Assembly (NCBI RefSeq): GCF_940670685.1
Contig: NZ_OW711693.1
Span: forward strand, 310,001-374,000
DNA from: Anaeropeptidivorans aminofermentans
Lineage (GTDB): Bacteria > Bacillota > Clostridia > Lachnospirales > UBA5962
Direction: 5' to 3'
DNA: 64,000 nucleotides
Part shown: positions 9,662 through 18,212 of the stretch, in pieces
Layout: each line of letters begins with the position of its first letter
Position numbering within the stretch: the stretch's first letter is position 1
The notes under the pieces: model-generated
What the model was told of the DNA's origin: nothing
Database searches by the model: none
What the model saw: only the letters and a program-made list of their open reading frames with translations
Made by a program: the position numbers and the translations under genes

Positions 9662-10942
9662 ATGGAAGACAATAAAAGAATAGAAATATTAAGAAACACC
9701 CTTAATGCCAATAAAGATAAATATATAAAAAGGCTTGGAGAGCTTGTAGCCATAGATACCCACGACATAGGCCACGGTATTGACGGAGGCCTTGAAAAAA
9801 AAGGGCAGGAATATATGGCGGAGCTTTTTAAAGCGCTTGGCGCATCAGAAGTTATCTGCGACCAGATGGAAGAAAAGGTGATTTTAGAAAGCCTTGAAAA
9901 GTATAACGAAGGAAACGAAGGCCATAATTACGACGGCAGATTCAACGTATACGCAACCTTCAAAGGCGAAAGCGAAAAATCCATCCTTTTTAACGGCCAT
10001 ATAGATACTATGCCTGTGGGCGATCCCGCTCTTTGGAACACAAATCCCCACGACCCTGTGATTAAAGACGGCCGTATGTACGGCCTTGGCGTATGCGATA
10101 TGAAGGCAGGCCTTATGGCTTCTACCCTTGCAGTAGAGCTTTTAAAGGATGCCGGAATACCCCTTCCCGGGAAGGTCGTAATCACAAGCGTTGTAGACGA
10201 AGAAGGCGGCGGAAACGGTTCCATTCAGGCTGCCATGAGAGGCATAAAGGCCGATGCGGCGGTTGTTTGTGAGCCTACGGACCAAAGTATTATCGCCGCC
10301 CATATGGGATTCATCTTCTTTAAAATAGAGGTTGAAGGAAGAGCTGTTCACTCAGGAGCCAAATGGCTTGGGGTAAGCGCCATAGAGAAGGCACAAAAGC
10401 TCATAGAAGCAATAGACGAGCTTGAGCATCAATGGCTTATGAATTATAAGCATGCCCTCCTTCCTGCGCCCACTTCAAACGTAGGCGTTATATCAGGGGG
10501 TTCCGCAGGCTCCACTGTAGCAGATTACTGCGAATTTAAGACCTGCGTTCACTATCTTCCGGGCAAGATGAGCCATGAACAAGTCGTTAAGGAATATACG
10601 GACGCCATTTACAGACGCTGTGAAGGCGACGAATGGCTGAAAGACCATAAGCCTAAAATTTCCATTTATCAGGCCGGCGGCGCCTTTGAAATGGACCTTG
10701 ACCATGAATTTACAAAGACATTTGCAGGAACCTGTGAGAAGATTAAAAACGAGGCAGTTATTGTAGGTTCGCCTGCAGGCTGCGATGCGAGAGTTTGGCG
10801 GAATATGGCAAACATGCCTACTTTGCAGTACGGACCGGGAAGGCAATCCGAATGCCACATTGCAAATGAATATGTAGAGCTTCAGCAATACCTTGATGCA
10901 ATTTTGATCTACGCTCAGTTAATTTTAGACTGGTGCAAATAA
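9662..10942 (+). CDS. M20-family metallo-amidohydrolase (ArgE/DapE-like)
   Basis: This 426-residue zinc hydrolase fold has NGHIDTMPVGD (first metal ligands), GVCDMKAGL, VVDEEGGGNGS (catalytic and metal Glu pair), VCEPTD and a late ECHIANEYVEL His. These are the M20 landmarks in order, so the metal site looks intact. Family members deacylate amino acids, cleave dipeptides or hydrolyse carbamoyl compounds. Here it sits 36 bases after the nucleoside hydrolase and 18 before a GATase1-like gene, so a role on a purine- or pyrimidine-derived amide is possible, but that is inference. The start follows AAGGAGG at 9644-9650 by 11 bases. Confidence 0.88.
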   Translation: MEDNKRIEILRNTLNANKDKYIKRLGELVAIDTHDIGHGIDGGLEKKGQEYMAELFKALGASEVICDQMEEKVILESLEKYNEGNEGHNYDGRFNVYATFKGESEKSILFNGHIDTMPVGDPALWNTNPHDPVIKDGRMYGLGVCDMKAGLMASTLAVELLKDAGIPLPGKVVITSVVDEEGGGNGSIQAAMRGIKADAAVVCEPTDQSIIAAHMGFIFFKIEVEGRAVHSGAKWLGVSAIEKAQKLIEAIDELEHQWLMNYKHALLPAPTSNVGVISGGSAGSTVADYCEFKTCVHYLPGKMSHEQVVKEYTDAIYRRCEGDEWLKDHKPKISIYQAGGAFEMDLDHEFTKTFAGTCEKIKNEAVIVGSPAGCDARVWRNMANMPTLQYGPGRQSECHIANEYVELQQYLDAILIYAQLILDWCK

Positions 10943-10960
10943 ATTTTTTTGGAGGATATT

Positions 10961-11704
10961 ATGGCAAAGAAAGTTTTAATCGCCGGGGAGTCATGGATGA
11001 GCTATACGACCCACGTGAAAGGCTTTGACAGTTTTTACACAACACTTTATGAGGAAGGCGTAAAATATATTAGAGCTGCTATTGAAAAGGCCGGATATGA
11101 AGTTGATTTTCTTCCGAACCATTTAGCAGCAAGTGATTTCCCCTATACAATGGAAGAACTTAAGAAGTATGATTGTGTAATTTTATCTGATATCGGTGCA
11201 AATACTTTGCTTCTTCCCGCTGAGACATTTACTAAGAGCATAAAAATGCCGAACCGCTGCCAGCTTATCAAGGATTATGTATTAGAAGGCGGTTCCCTCA
11301 TTATGGTAGGCGGATATCTTACGTTTTCAGGTGTAGATGCAAAAGGCCGTTGGGGTGTAACGCCGGTTCAGGATGTTCTTCCTGTAAAGGTTCTTGACAT
11401 TGACGACCGTATGGAGCATCCGGAAGGTATTGCCCCTGTTCTTGTGAAAGAACATGACGTTATCAAAGACGTTCCAAAGAACTGGCCTGAATTCTTAGGC
11501 TATAACAAAACCGTTTTATTGGAAGGCGCAGAAGAAGTTATGACCATAGGCGGCGACCCATTTATAGCCGTAGGCAATTACGGAAAAGGCAAGTCTGCAG
11601 TATTTACATCAGACTGTGCTCCTCACTGGGGTCCTCATGAATTCATAGAATGGGAAGGCTATGACCTTTTATGGAAGAACATGGTGGATTATCTCGTTAA
11701 ATAA
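10961..11704 (+). CDS. GATase1-like (ThuA/PF07090-type) protein of unknown reaction
   Basis: This 247-residue soluble protein opens with KKVLIAGESWMSYTTHVKGFDSF and contains YDCVILSDIGANTLLLP, YVLEGGSLIMVGGYLTFSG and GKGKSAVFTSDCAPHWGPHEFIEW. That layout matches the glutamine-amidotransferase-like fold of PF07090/ThuA relatives. The usual nucleophile-elbow Cys is not obvious in the GGY region, so amidotransferase chemistry is not assured. GGAGG ends five bases before the ATG at 10961, which decides the start over an upstream TTG. It is the last gene of the tight hydrolase-M20 run; an R1 repeat starts 14 bases after its stop. Confidence 0.75.
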   Translation: MAKKVLIAGESWMSYTTHVKGFDSFYTTLYEEGVKYIRAAIEKAGYEVDFLPNHLAASDFPYTMEELKKYDCVILSDIGANTLLLPAETFTKSIKMPNRCQLIKDYVLEGGSLIMVGGYLTFSGVDAKGRWGVTPVQDVLPVKVLDIDDRMEHPEGIAPVLVKEHDVIKDVPKNWPEFLGYNKTVLLEGAEEVMTIGGDPFIAVGNYGKGKSAVFTSDCAPHWGPHEFIEWEGYDLLWKNMVDYLVK

Positions 11705-11717
11705 TTATCCGAATACT

Positions 11718-11855
11718 TATAGTAAATTTAAAGTAAACAGGGAGAAAACTGTAGATTTGCCTAGACCAAAAAATATACTGTTCCTAAAGGAAATCCGTAT
11801 TTTTATGTCTCCAGAGAAACGGTTTTTGCTGCTTCTTTATGATAAATTTACTATA
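11718..11855. repeat. R1 repeat (138 bp)
   Basis: Ends are TATAGTAAATTT and AAATTTACTATA, with the R1 core AAAGGAAATCCGTATTTTTA in the centre. It begins 14 bases after the GATase1-like stop codon and is non-coding. Confidence 0.75.
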
Positions 11856-11875
11856 AAGTATTGAACCTTGGCATC

Positions 11876-12108
11876 TATAGTAAAATAGCTTTAAGGCAGT
11901 AACAAAAGCCTATTTATCATAAACGGCTTAAATATAACAGAAGCACTTATATGAAGCCATTCATAGCCAACAAAGATAAAAAGAGCTTTGCTGACTATAA
12001 AAGAGAGTGAACCTGAAAACCCTTTTACAGCTTTCCTGTAAGTGTTTTCAGGTTCACTAAGTATAAAATATACGGTTTTTGTTACTGTAATCAAATTATT
12101 TTACTGTA
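11876..12108. repeat. R1-variant repeat with nested palindrome
   Basis: Outer ends TATAGTAAAATAG and TTATTTTACTGTA carry inner GTAACAAAAGCC / GGTTTTTGTTAC arms. Inside, 12006-12058 is a separate near-perfect palindrome (AGTGAACCTGAAAAC...GTTTTCAGGTTCACT). Confidence 0.6.
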
Positions 12109-12183
12109 ATTCAAAAAGACGGCGTTTTTACAGATATAAACTCTCTTCTTGTTTTAAAGTTCAATATGTTTTCCTGCATGCGC

Positions 12184-12261
12184 ATAGTCAATTTGCACTT
12201 TTCTTGTTTTTTAAGCTTTCTTAGACCAAATATTCACATCGGAATAAAAGCAAATTGCTAT
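12184..12261. repeat. R4 repeat
   Basis: ATAGTCAATTTGC at the left and GCAAATTGCTATA at the right are inverted ends across about 50 bases. The same ends occur at 14754-14830, 46698-46768 and 59057-59127. The rest of the 12262-12442 spacer shows only the ribosome binding site TGGAGG of the next gene. Confidence 0.6.
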
Positions 12262-12442
12262 ACATTCTTACTTTAGAGAAATCGCCGTCTTTTTGACAAA
12301 GCCAGCTCCTTTAATTATGCCTTGAATTTTGCAGTTAAAATTATTTCTTAGCGGAGCTTTTAAATGCAGAATTTTTGGCATTACTAAAGATGAATCAATT
12401 TAAAATACATCTATTTTACAGCTTACGTCTGGAGGTTTTAAA

Positions 12443-13597
12443 ATGTCGGGACTTAGGGGCAACTGGAAAGAAGAAGCTCTGGGCCTTTTAAAAAATGCTT
12501 TGGAGATTGTTACAGTCACAAATCAGAATAACGAAAAAGAGCTTGCAGAATATATCGCAGGCTTCCTTAAAGATACCATTAAAGCAGAAATACAGGAGCT
12601 TTCCCCCGGCAGGGCAAATATCATTGCGGAAATAAAAGGGGAAGATGAAAATAACGCTATTCTCCTTAACGGCCATCTTGATACGGTGCCCTTTGGAGAT
12701 TTGGAAAATTGGCAGACACCTCCCCATAAAGCCACAGAAAAAGACGGATATATTTATGCAAGAGGCGCAAGCGATATGAAAAGCGGCTTGTGCGCTTATT
12801 TATATGCTTTCTGCACTTTGGCGAAGGAAGGATATAAGCCTAAGAATTCCATTATTTTTACAGGAACTGCCGACGAAGAAATAAACGGCCTTGGGGCCTA
12901 CGGTATCGTCCAAAAAGGCCTTTTAGACAGGGTTTCAACAATCATCATCGGCGAGCCTACGGGAAACGGCATTTCTGTTGCGGCTAAAGGTACATTATGG
13001 ATAGAATTTCATATTGACGGCAAAACATGCCACAGCTCTTATCCCCATAACGGAGTGAATGCCTGTGAAAAGGCATATGAGCTTTATCAAAGGATAAAAG
13101 CCCTTACCGGTGACGAAACCCATTATCTTCTTGGAAAAACAACCTGCACTATGACGAAGATGAACGGCGGCGTAGCCAATAATATGGTTCCCGATAAATG
13201 CAGCTTTTCTGTAGATATCCGTACGATTCCCGGGGTTTCCCATAAAGCGCTTTTAGAAGAAATAGACAGGGAAATCTCCGCTATGGCAAATACAAATAAA
13301 GAGCTTTTCATAGAAAAAAATATCATCACCAATCGAATTTCCGTTGAAATAGAAGAGAAAAGTTCTTTTGTGAAAGAATTTGCCCGTTCAGCTGAAAAAG
13401 TCAAAGGGGAGAAGCCCCTTATTACCTCTACGAATTTCTTTAGCGATGCTTCAATATTCTGTATTGACTATTCGCCTTCCGTTCTTCTTTTCGGACCGGG
13501 AGAAAGCGGCGAAGCCCATAAGCCCAATGAGCATGTGGAAATAAAGAAGTATTTTGAAGCTATTGAAATTATGTATGAATTTCTTAAAACCCTGTAA
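12443..13597 (+). CDS. M20-family metallo-amidohydrolase (second copy, shorter)
   Basis: The 384-residue protein has the same M20 landmarks: NGHLDTVPFGD, RGASDMKSGL, TADEEINGLGA, IGEPTG and GEAHKPNEHVEI. The dimerisation (lid) domain lies at about residues 175-290. It is clearly diverged from the M20 gene at 9662 and has a shorter N-terminus, so the two probably take different substrates. TGGAGG ends eight bases before the ATG. It is separated from the preceding operon by about 740 bases of repeats and is followed by the ribokinase after another R1 repeat. The exact substrate (acyl amino acid, dipeptide or ureido compound) is unknown. Confidence 0.88.
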   Translation: MSGLRGNWKEEALGLLKNALEIVTVTNQNNEKELAEYIAGFLKDTIKAEIQELSPGRANIIAEIKGEDENNAILLNGHLDTVPFGDLENWQTPPHKATEKDGYIYARGASDMKSGLCAYLYAFCTLAKEGYKPKNSIIFTGTADEEINGLGAYGIVQKGLLDRVSTIIIGEPTGNGISVAAKGTLWIEFHIDGKTCHSSYPHNGVNACEKAYELYQRIKALTGDETHYLLGKTTCTMTKMNGGVANNMVPDKCSFSVDIRTIPGVSHKALLEEIDREISAMANTNKELFIEKNIITNRISVEIEEKSSFVKEFARSAEKVKGEKPLITSTNFFSDASIFCIDYSPSVLLFGPGESGEAHKPNEHVEIKKYFEAIEIMYEFLKTL

Positions 13598-13649
13598 TTT
13601 CAATTGGATTTAATATAGAAGGAAAATTTTGAAAAGATAAATCTACCTT

Positions 13650-13786
13650 TATAGTAAATTTATCCCAAAGAAGTAACAAAATCGATTCTCAGGAGATTTA
13701 AAAATACGGATTTCCTTTAGAAGCGGTATATTTTTAGGTCCAGGTAAATAGACGGTTTTGTTACGGTTTCGCTTTAAATTTACTTT
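13650..13786. repeat. R1 repeat (137 bp)
   Basis: ATAGTAAATTTA and a decayed TAAATTTACTT bound the core ACGGATTTCCTTTAGAAGCG and the arms AAGTAACAAAA / TTTTGTTACGG. It lies between the M20 gene and the ribokinase gene. Confidence 0.7.
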
Positions 13787-13853
13787 TAATACAGCATTAT
13801 TTTTTAACGCAGCTGAACCTTTAAACTGAGGCAGGCGGCGAAAGGAGAGGCAA

Positions 13854-14747
13854 GTGAAGATATTAAACTTCGGTTCACTTAATTTAGACAATGTATACCA
13901 TGTAGACCATTTTGTGAGAGCGGGGGAAACCCTTTCATCTGATGCCATGCATATTTACTGCGGAGGAAAAGGGCTTAATCAAAGCATCGCCCTTGCCCGT
14001 TCCGGGGCCAAGGTTTTTCATGCAGGGGCAATAGGCCTTGAAGACGGGAATATCCTGAAAGAAGCCCTTAAAAGAAATGGCGTCAATATAGACCATCTGC
14101 TTCAATTAAAGGATAAAAAAACAGGCCATGCTATTATTCAGATAGATAAAAGCGGCCAAAACTGCATATTGCTTTTTCCGGGAGCAAATCACTGTATTAC
14201 CCGAGAGCATATAGATAAGACCCTTGAAAATTTTTCAAAGGGGGATTTGCTTATTCTTCAAAATGAAATTAATAATATCGATTACATAATAAATCAGGCG
14301 CATGAAAAGGGAATGCAGATTGTTTTAAACCCTTCTCCCATGAATGAAAAAATCCTTGCGCTTCCATTGGAATATGTGGATTATTTCATATTAAACGAAG
14401 TGGAAATGGCCGATATATCGGAAGATGATAATGAAGAAAAGGGCCTTCAGAGCCTTAAAGAAAAATATCCCAATGCTTCTGTCGTACTCACTTTGGGAAG
14501 CCGGGGTGTAAGATTTGAAAACGGCAGCCTAAGTCTAAGCCGCGGCATATTTAAAGTGGACGCCGTGGATACGACTGCGGCAGGCGATACCTTTACAGGC
14601 TATTTCTTTGGAGCCATATCCCAAGGGGAGCATGTTTCGCAAGCCCTTAAAATAGCCTCCATGGCTTCTGCCATAGCTGTATCAAGACAAGGGGCCGAAC
14701 CTTCCATCCCTTATATGGAAGAAGTCGCAGAAAGGCTTAATCCTTAA
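13854..14747 (+). CDS. rbsK: Ribokinase / PfkB-family sugar kinase
   Basis: This 297-residue kinase should phosphorylate ribose at O5 with ATP. Both PfkB signatures are present: GGKGLNQSIALARSGAKV near residue 38 and DTTAAGDTFTGYFFG near 240, with the catalytic Asp in AAGDT. It has the typical NFGSLNLDNVYHVDHFVRAGET opening of ribokinases. The start is GTG, fixed by AAAGGAGA six bases upstream. In this cluster it would take up the ribose released by the nucleoside hydrolase and feed the pentose phosphate pathway. Other PfkB substrates (deoxyribose, pseudouridine) cannot be excluded. Confidence 0.85.
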   Translation: MKILNFGSLNLDNVYHVDHFVRAGETLSSDAMHIYCGGKGLNQSIALARSGAKVFHAGAIGLEDGNILKEALKRNGVNIDHLLQLKDKKTGHAIIQIDKSGQNCILLFPGANHCITREHIDKTLENFSKGDLLILQNEINNIDYIINQAHEKGMQIVLNPSPMNEKILALPLEYVDYFILNEVEMADISEDDNEEKGLQSLKEKYPNASVVLTLGSRGVRFENGSLSLSRGIFKVDAVDTTAAGDTFTGYFFGAISQGEHVSQALKIASMASAIAVSRQGAEPSIPYMEEVAERLNP

Positions 14748-14753
14748 TAAGGG

Positions 14754-14830
14754 TATAGTCAATTTTCTTTTATCCCGCTGTAAGTATTCGAGCTTAGAGG
14801 GATTAAAACAGCGTAAAAGTAAATTGAAAA
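14754..14830. repeat. R4 repeat
   Basis: TATAGTCAATTTTCTTTTATCC faces GCGTAAAAGTAAATTGAAAATA, with CGCTGT/ACAGCG just inside. It begins seven bases after the ribokinase stop. A third copy's right end is seen at 15140-15203. Confidence 0.55.
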
Positions 14831-14872
14831 TACGATGCTTCATATTAAATCCAGCATAGTATAAAAAGCAAA

Positions 14873-14907
14873 TAAACTGCCCAAAGCTTAAGCCTTGGGC
14901 AGTTTTA
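14873..14907 (+). terminator. Rho-independent terminator of the ribokinase transcript
   Basis: AAACTGCCCAAAGC pairs with GCCTTGGGCAGTTTT; the stem is about 13 base pairs and ends in T residues. Confidence 0.85.
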
Positions 14908-15139
14908 ATTTCGGATAAAAGTTTAGTTCAGGATATGGTCAGTTACCCCTATGAGTATTTGGCTGCAGGGGCCTAGCCCTATCACTTTCTATATGTAGCA
15001 TATTTTCACTCAATATTTGGCATTTTCCATAAAAAATCGAAGAATGCAGAAATACATATAAAAATGTGGTAATATAAAAGATAAGGCAAAAATATGCATT
15101 GTACTTGATTAAATATAAAATAGTATCATTGTTAATTTG

Positions 15140-15203
15140 AATTTAATTTATTTTAAGCTTTCTATGGGCCGATATTAATAATGGAATAAAAGTAAATTGA
15201 CTG
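15140..15203. repeat. R4 repeat fragment before the permease gene
   Basis: The string AATGGAATAAAAGTAAATTGACTGTA matches the R4 right end at 46745-46772 and 12240-12262. It abuts the ribosome binding site of the peptide permease gene, so the repeat supplies the DNA immediately upstream of the operon. The 14908-15139 stretch before it shows nothing recognisable. Confidence 0.45.
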
Positions 15204-15216
15204 TATGGAGACGATT

Positions 15217-16110
15217 ATGGTTAAATACATAGGAAAACGAATACTGCAGATAATTCCAACGCTTCTTGTATTAAGCTTTATCTTGTTTTTTTCTATATGG
15301 TTTATGCAATATAAAAGCATAAGCTTCGGAGGGGAAGACTCGACCTTTAAACAGTATCTGGACTATATGGGTAATGTCCTCAGAGGTGACTTTGGGATAC
15401 ATTATAGATACGGAAGGCCTATAAATGGGGAACTTATGAGAAGATATCCGCTCACTATGCTTCTTGCCATAGGGGGAACGTTAACATCTGCCATTGTGGG
15501 GATTTTCCTCGGGGTAATTTCAGCTGTTAATCAAAACAAGCTTATTGATAATATCATTATGTTTTTTTCTCTTGCGGTTACATCAATTCCTTTATTTTTC
15601 CTTGCGCTTATTTTTATGGTAATATTCAGCGTCTTTCTTGGGGTTCTGCCTTCCAGAGCCATGGGCTCTTGGCAGAGCTTTATTATGCCTGTCATTACCC
15701 TCGGCCTTCCGGCAGCGGGATTTGTGGCGCGAACCACCCGTTCGGCAATGCTTGAAGTAATTAATCAGGATTATATCAGGGCATCTCAGGCAAGGGGCAT
15801 TGCCGATAAGACGATTATTTATTACCATGCCCTTAAAAACACGTTTATTCCTATTATCACTGTAATAGGGGTAAGATTCGGAGAGCTTCTGGCGGGAACC
15901 GTTCTTGTGGAAAATGCCTTTTCCATCCCCGGCCTTGGAAGGTTTATTATAGAAGCTATCGATTACAGGCAGGGGAACGCCATTTTGGGCTGTGTTCTTG
16001 TTCTGGCGGCTACCTTTATGGTTATAAACCTTCTTATTGACATATTGTACGCCTTGATAGACCCAAGGGTAAAATACGGCAAAAGGGAAAGCAGTACCTC
16101 GGGTAAATAA
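15217..16110 (+). CDS. Peptide-type ABC transporter permease, DppB family, with short first loop
   Basis: The 297-residue inner-membrane protein has the DppB/OppB ending (INLLIDILYALIDPRVKYG), the EAA loop ASQARGIADKTIIYYHALKNTFIPI and about six hydrophobic helices. After helix 1 the usual loop with an RLxPGDP-type motif and the LGLD segment is missing: IWFMQYK runs almost directly into TFKQYLDYMGNVLRGDFG. That makes it some 20-40 residues shorter than typical members. GGAG lies six bases before the ATG at 17-base offset from an alternative ATG at 15205. It opens a four-gene importer operon that lacks a substrate-binding protein. Confidence 0.85.
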   Translation: MVKYIGKRILQIIPTLLVLSFILFFSIWFMQYKSISFGGEDSTFKQYLDYMGNVLRGDFGIHYRYGRPINGELMRRYPLTMLLAIGGTLTSAIVGIFLGVISAVNQNKLIDNIIMFFSLAVTSIPLFFLALIFMVIFSVFLGVLPSRAMGSWQSFIMPVITLGLPAAGFVARTTRSAMLEVINQDYIRASQARGIADKTIIYYHALKNTFIPIITVIGVRFGELLAGTVLVENAFSIPGLGRFIIEAIDYRQGNAILGCVLVLAATFMVINLLIDILYALIDPRVKYGKRESSTSGK

Positions 16111-16130
16111 ATACAGCCGCCTGTAAAGCA

Positions 16131-16262
16131 AATTTCATATAAAGAAGCAGCAAAAACCGATTCATTAAAAACTCAAAAACATGGATTTCTTTCGGAAACA
16201 GTATATTTTTGAGCCTTCGTGAATATACGGCTTTGCTACTGTTTAACTTTAAATTTACTATA
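16131..16262. repeat. R1 repeat inside the peptide ABC operon
   Basis: The left end is decayed (CTGTAAAGCAAATTTCATAT) and the right end is standard (ACTTTAAATTTACTATA). The core ATGGATTTCTTTCGGAAACA and the CAGCAAAAACCG arm are present. A short extra right-end-like piece follows at 16263-16303. The repeat lies between two permease genes of the same operon, so it is probably transcribed. Confidence 0.7.
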
Positions 16263-16384
16263 TACGGTGTTGCTTCCGTTTCATTTTAAATTTAGTGTAA
16301 AAAGGCTTTATGGTTTATAATTACAGATTTTAAATTTCGTCATAAATTTCATACAGAATCGGGCTTTTGCCTGTGGGGGTCAAA

Positions 16385-17221
16385 ATGAAGAAAAATTCCG
16401 CTTTTTTAAGAAAGTTTGCCAAGAGAAAGGCTTCTGTCATTAGTACATTTTTGCTTTTAATATTAATTTTTACTGCCATATTCGGGCCGGCGTTATGCAA
16501 AAGATATCACCCTAATCATCAGAATCAGGCGGAGCGCTTTGCCCCTATAAGCCGTGACCACTGGCTGGGGACGGACTATGCAGGAAGGGATATCTTTACC
16601 CGGCTTGTCTACGGAGCAAAATTTTCTATTTCCGTAAGCTTTTTCGGCGTGCTCGCAGGAGGGATTATAGGCGTTTTTCTGGGCCTTGTTTCAGGTTATT
16701 TCGGCGGAGTTTCCGATAATCTTATTTCAAGGCTGATAGAGCTTTTGATGGCTGTGCCGGGGCTTTTACTTGCCATTATTATTATAGCCGTTATGGGAAA
16801 GAGCGATTTCAATACGGTTATTTCCGTAGCTGTTTCTGTAATAGCTTCTTTTACCCGTATCATCCGAAGCTCTGTCATATCCTTAAGGGAATCGGATTAC
16901 GTTAAAAGCGCTTATATCTTAGGAGCGTCAGACTGGCGGATTATTTTCACCCACATTTTGCCCAATTGCATTTCTTTTATTATAGTGACATTTACCCTTA
17001 ATCTTGGTACGGCCCTTTTGACGGTTTCTTCCTTATCCTTTTTGGGTATCGGGGTTCAGCCGCCAAATCCCGAATGGGGCTCTATGATAAGCCTTGCAAA
17101 GGAATATATGCTTTCGTACCCCCTTGGCATACTTGCCCCGGGCCTTGCCATAACCATATTTGTCATAAGCTCAAGCCTTGTAGGCGACGGACTGAGGGAC
17201 GCTCTCGACCCGAGGATTTAA
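16385..17221 (+). CDS. Peptide-type ABC transporter permease, DppC family
   Basis: This 278-residue membrane protein has the N-terminal OppC helix (ISTFLLLILIFTAIFGPAL), the DppC landmark HWLGTDYAGRDIFTRLVYGAK, the EAA loop KSAYILGASDWRIIFTHILPN and the C-terminal GDGLRDALDPRI. The ATG at 16385 is preceded by GGGGGT; an in-frame TTG at 16367 has no better site. It pairs with the DppB-like permease at 15217 and runs into the ATPase genes. Confidence 0.9.
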   Translation: MKKNSAFLRKFAKRKASVISTFLLLILIFTAIFGPALCKRYHPNHQNQAERFAPISRDHWLGTDYAGRDIFTRLVYGAKFSISVSFFGVLAGGIIGVFLGLVSGYFGGVSDNLISRLIELLMAVPGLLLAIIIIAVMGKSDFNTVISVAVSVIASFTRIIRSSVISLRESDYVKSAYILGASDWRIIFTHILPNCISFIIVTFTLNLGTALLTVSSLSFLGIGVQPPNPEWGSMISLAKEYMLSYPLGILAPGLAITIFVISSSLVGDGLRDALDPRI

Positions 17222-17243
17222 GATGAAAGCACAGGAGAATACC

Positions 17244-18212
17244 ATGGACGAAAAAATAATTCAGGTTAGAAATCTTAAAACTTATTTTTATTCCTATGAA
17301 GGCGTAATGCCTGCCGTTGACGATCTTTCCTTTGAAATATCAAAGGGGGAAACTTTGGCTGTGGTAGGAGAATCCGGCTGCGGAAAAAGCGTAACCAGTA
17401 TGTCTTTATTAAAGCTTATAAAGCCCCCGGGGAAAATTGTCTCCGGCGAAATCTTATATAAAAACGAAAACCTCCTCGATAAAACCCACGAGGAAATGCG
17501 CTCTATCAGAGGGAAGGAAATATCCATGATATTTCAGGAGCCTTCGGCCTCTTTAAACCCTGTGATAAAAATAGGCAGGCAAATGACGGAGTCCATATTG
17601 ACCCATATTGCCATGAGCAGAAAGGAAGCTTATGAAAGGTCCGTCGCGCTTTTGAGGAAGGTAGGAATCCCTTCTCCTGAAAGAATAATGGAGAGTTATG
17701 CCTACGAGCTTTCAGGGGGAATGTGCCAAAGGGTAATGATTGCCATGGCCATTTCCTGCAATCCTAAAATACTCATATGCGATGAGCCGACCACCGCCCT
17801 TGACGTGACCATACAGGCCCAGATATTACGGCTTTTAAAGGAGCTTAAAAAGGAAACAGGGGCTTCTATTATGCTGATAACCCACGATATGGGTATTGTC
17901 GCCCAGATGGCGGAGAAGGTTATGGTAATGTATTCAGGCCAGGCGGTTGAATATACAGACGTAAGGGAAATATTTAAAAACCCGCTCCACCCTTATACGG
18001 TAGGCCTTTTAAATTCCATACCCAAGCTTACAGAAAATCAGGACAGGCTCTACAATATAGAGGGTATGGTACCGGGGCCTAAAGATTTGCCTAAGGGCTG
18101 CCGCTTTGCCCCCAGATGCGAGTTTGCAAAAGAACGGTGCTATGAAATCATGCCGGAGCTTATTGACGCGGGAAAGGGCCATCAGGTAAGGTGCTTCAAA
18201 TATGGAAAATAA
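17244..18212 (+). CDS. Peptide ABC transporter ATPase, DppD family
   Basis: The 322-residue ATPase has Walker A GESGCGKS, signature LSGGMCQRVMIAMA, Walker B ILICDEPTTALD and switch His THDMG. The C-terminal oligopeptide-transporter domain carries four Cys in the order GCRFAPRCEFAKERCYE...VRCF, the pattern linked to an iron-sulfur cluster in DppD/DppF proteins. ATG 17244 has AGGAG six bases upstream; ATG 17223 is an alternative seven codons earlier. The ORF overlaps the next gene by 11 bases. Confidence 0.9.
   Translation: MDEKIIQVRNLKTYFYSYEGVMPAVDDLSFEISKGETLAVVGESGCGKSVTSMSLLKLIKPPGKIVSGEILYKNENLLDKTHEEMRSIRGKEISMIFQEPSASLNPVIKIGRQMTESILTHIAMSRKEAYERSVALLRKVGIPSPERIMESYAYELSGGMCQRVMIAMAISCNPKILICDEPTTALDVTIQAQILRLLKELKKETGASIMLITHDMGIVAQMAEKVMVMYSGQAVEYTDVREIFKNPLHPYTVGLLNSIPKLTENQDRLYNIEGMVPGPKDLPKGCRFAPRCEFAKERCYEIMPELIDAGKGHQVRCFKYGK

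Noticed and set aside
15281-15360. Frameshift explaining the missing loop of the first DppB-like permease
   Set aside because: Neither alternative frame in this stretch encodes the missing PGDP-type segment, so a true deletion or short variant is more likely than a frameshift.
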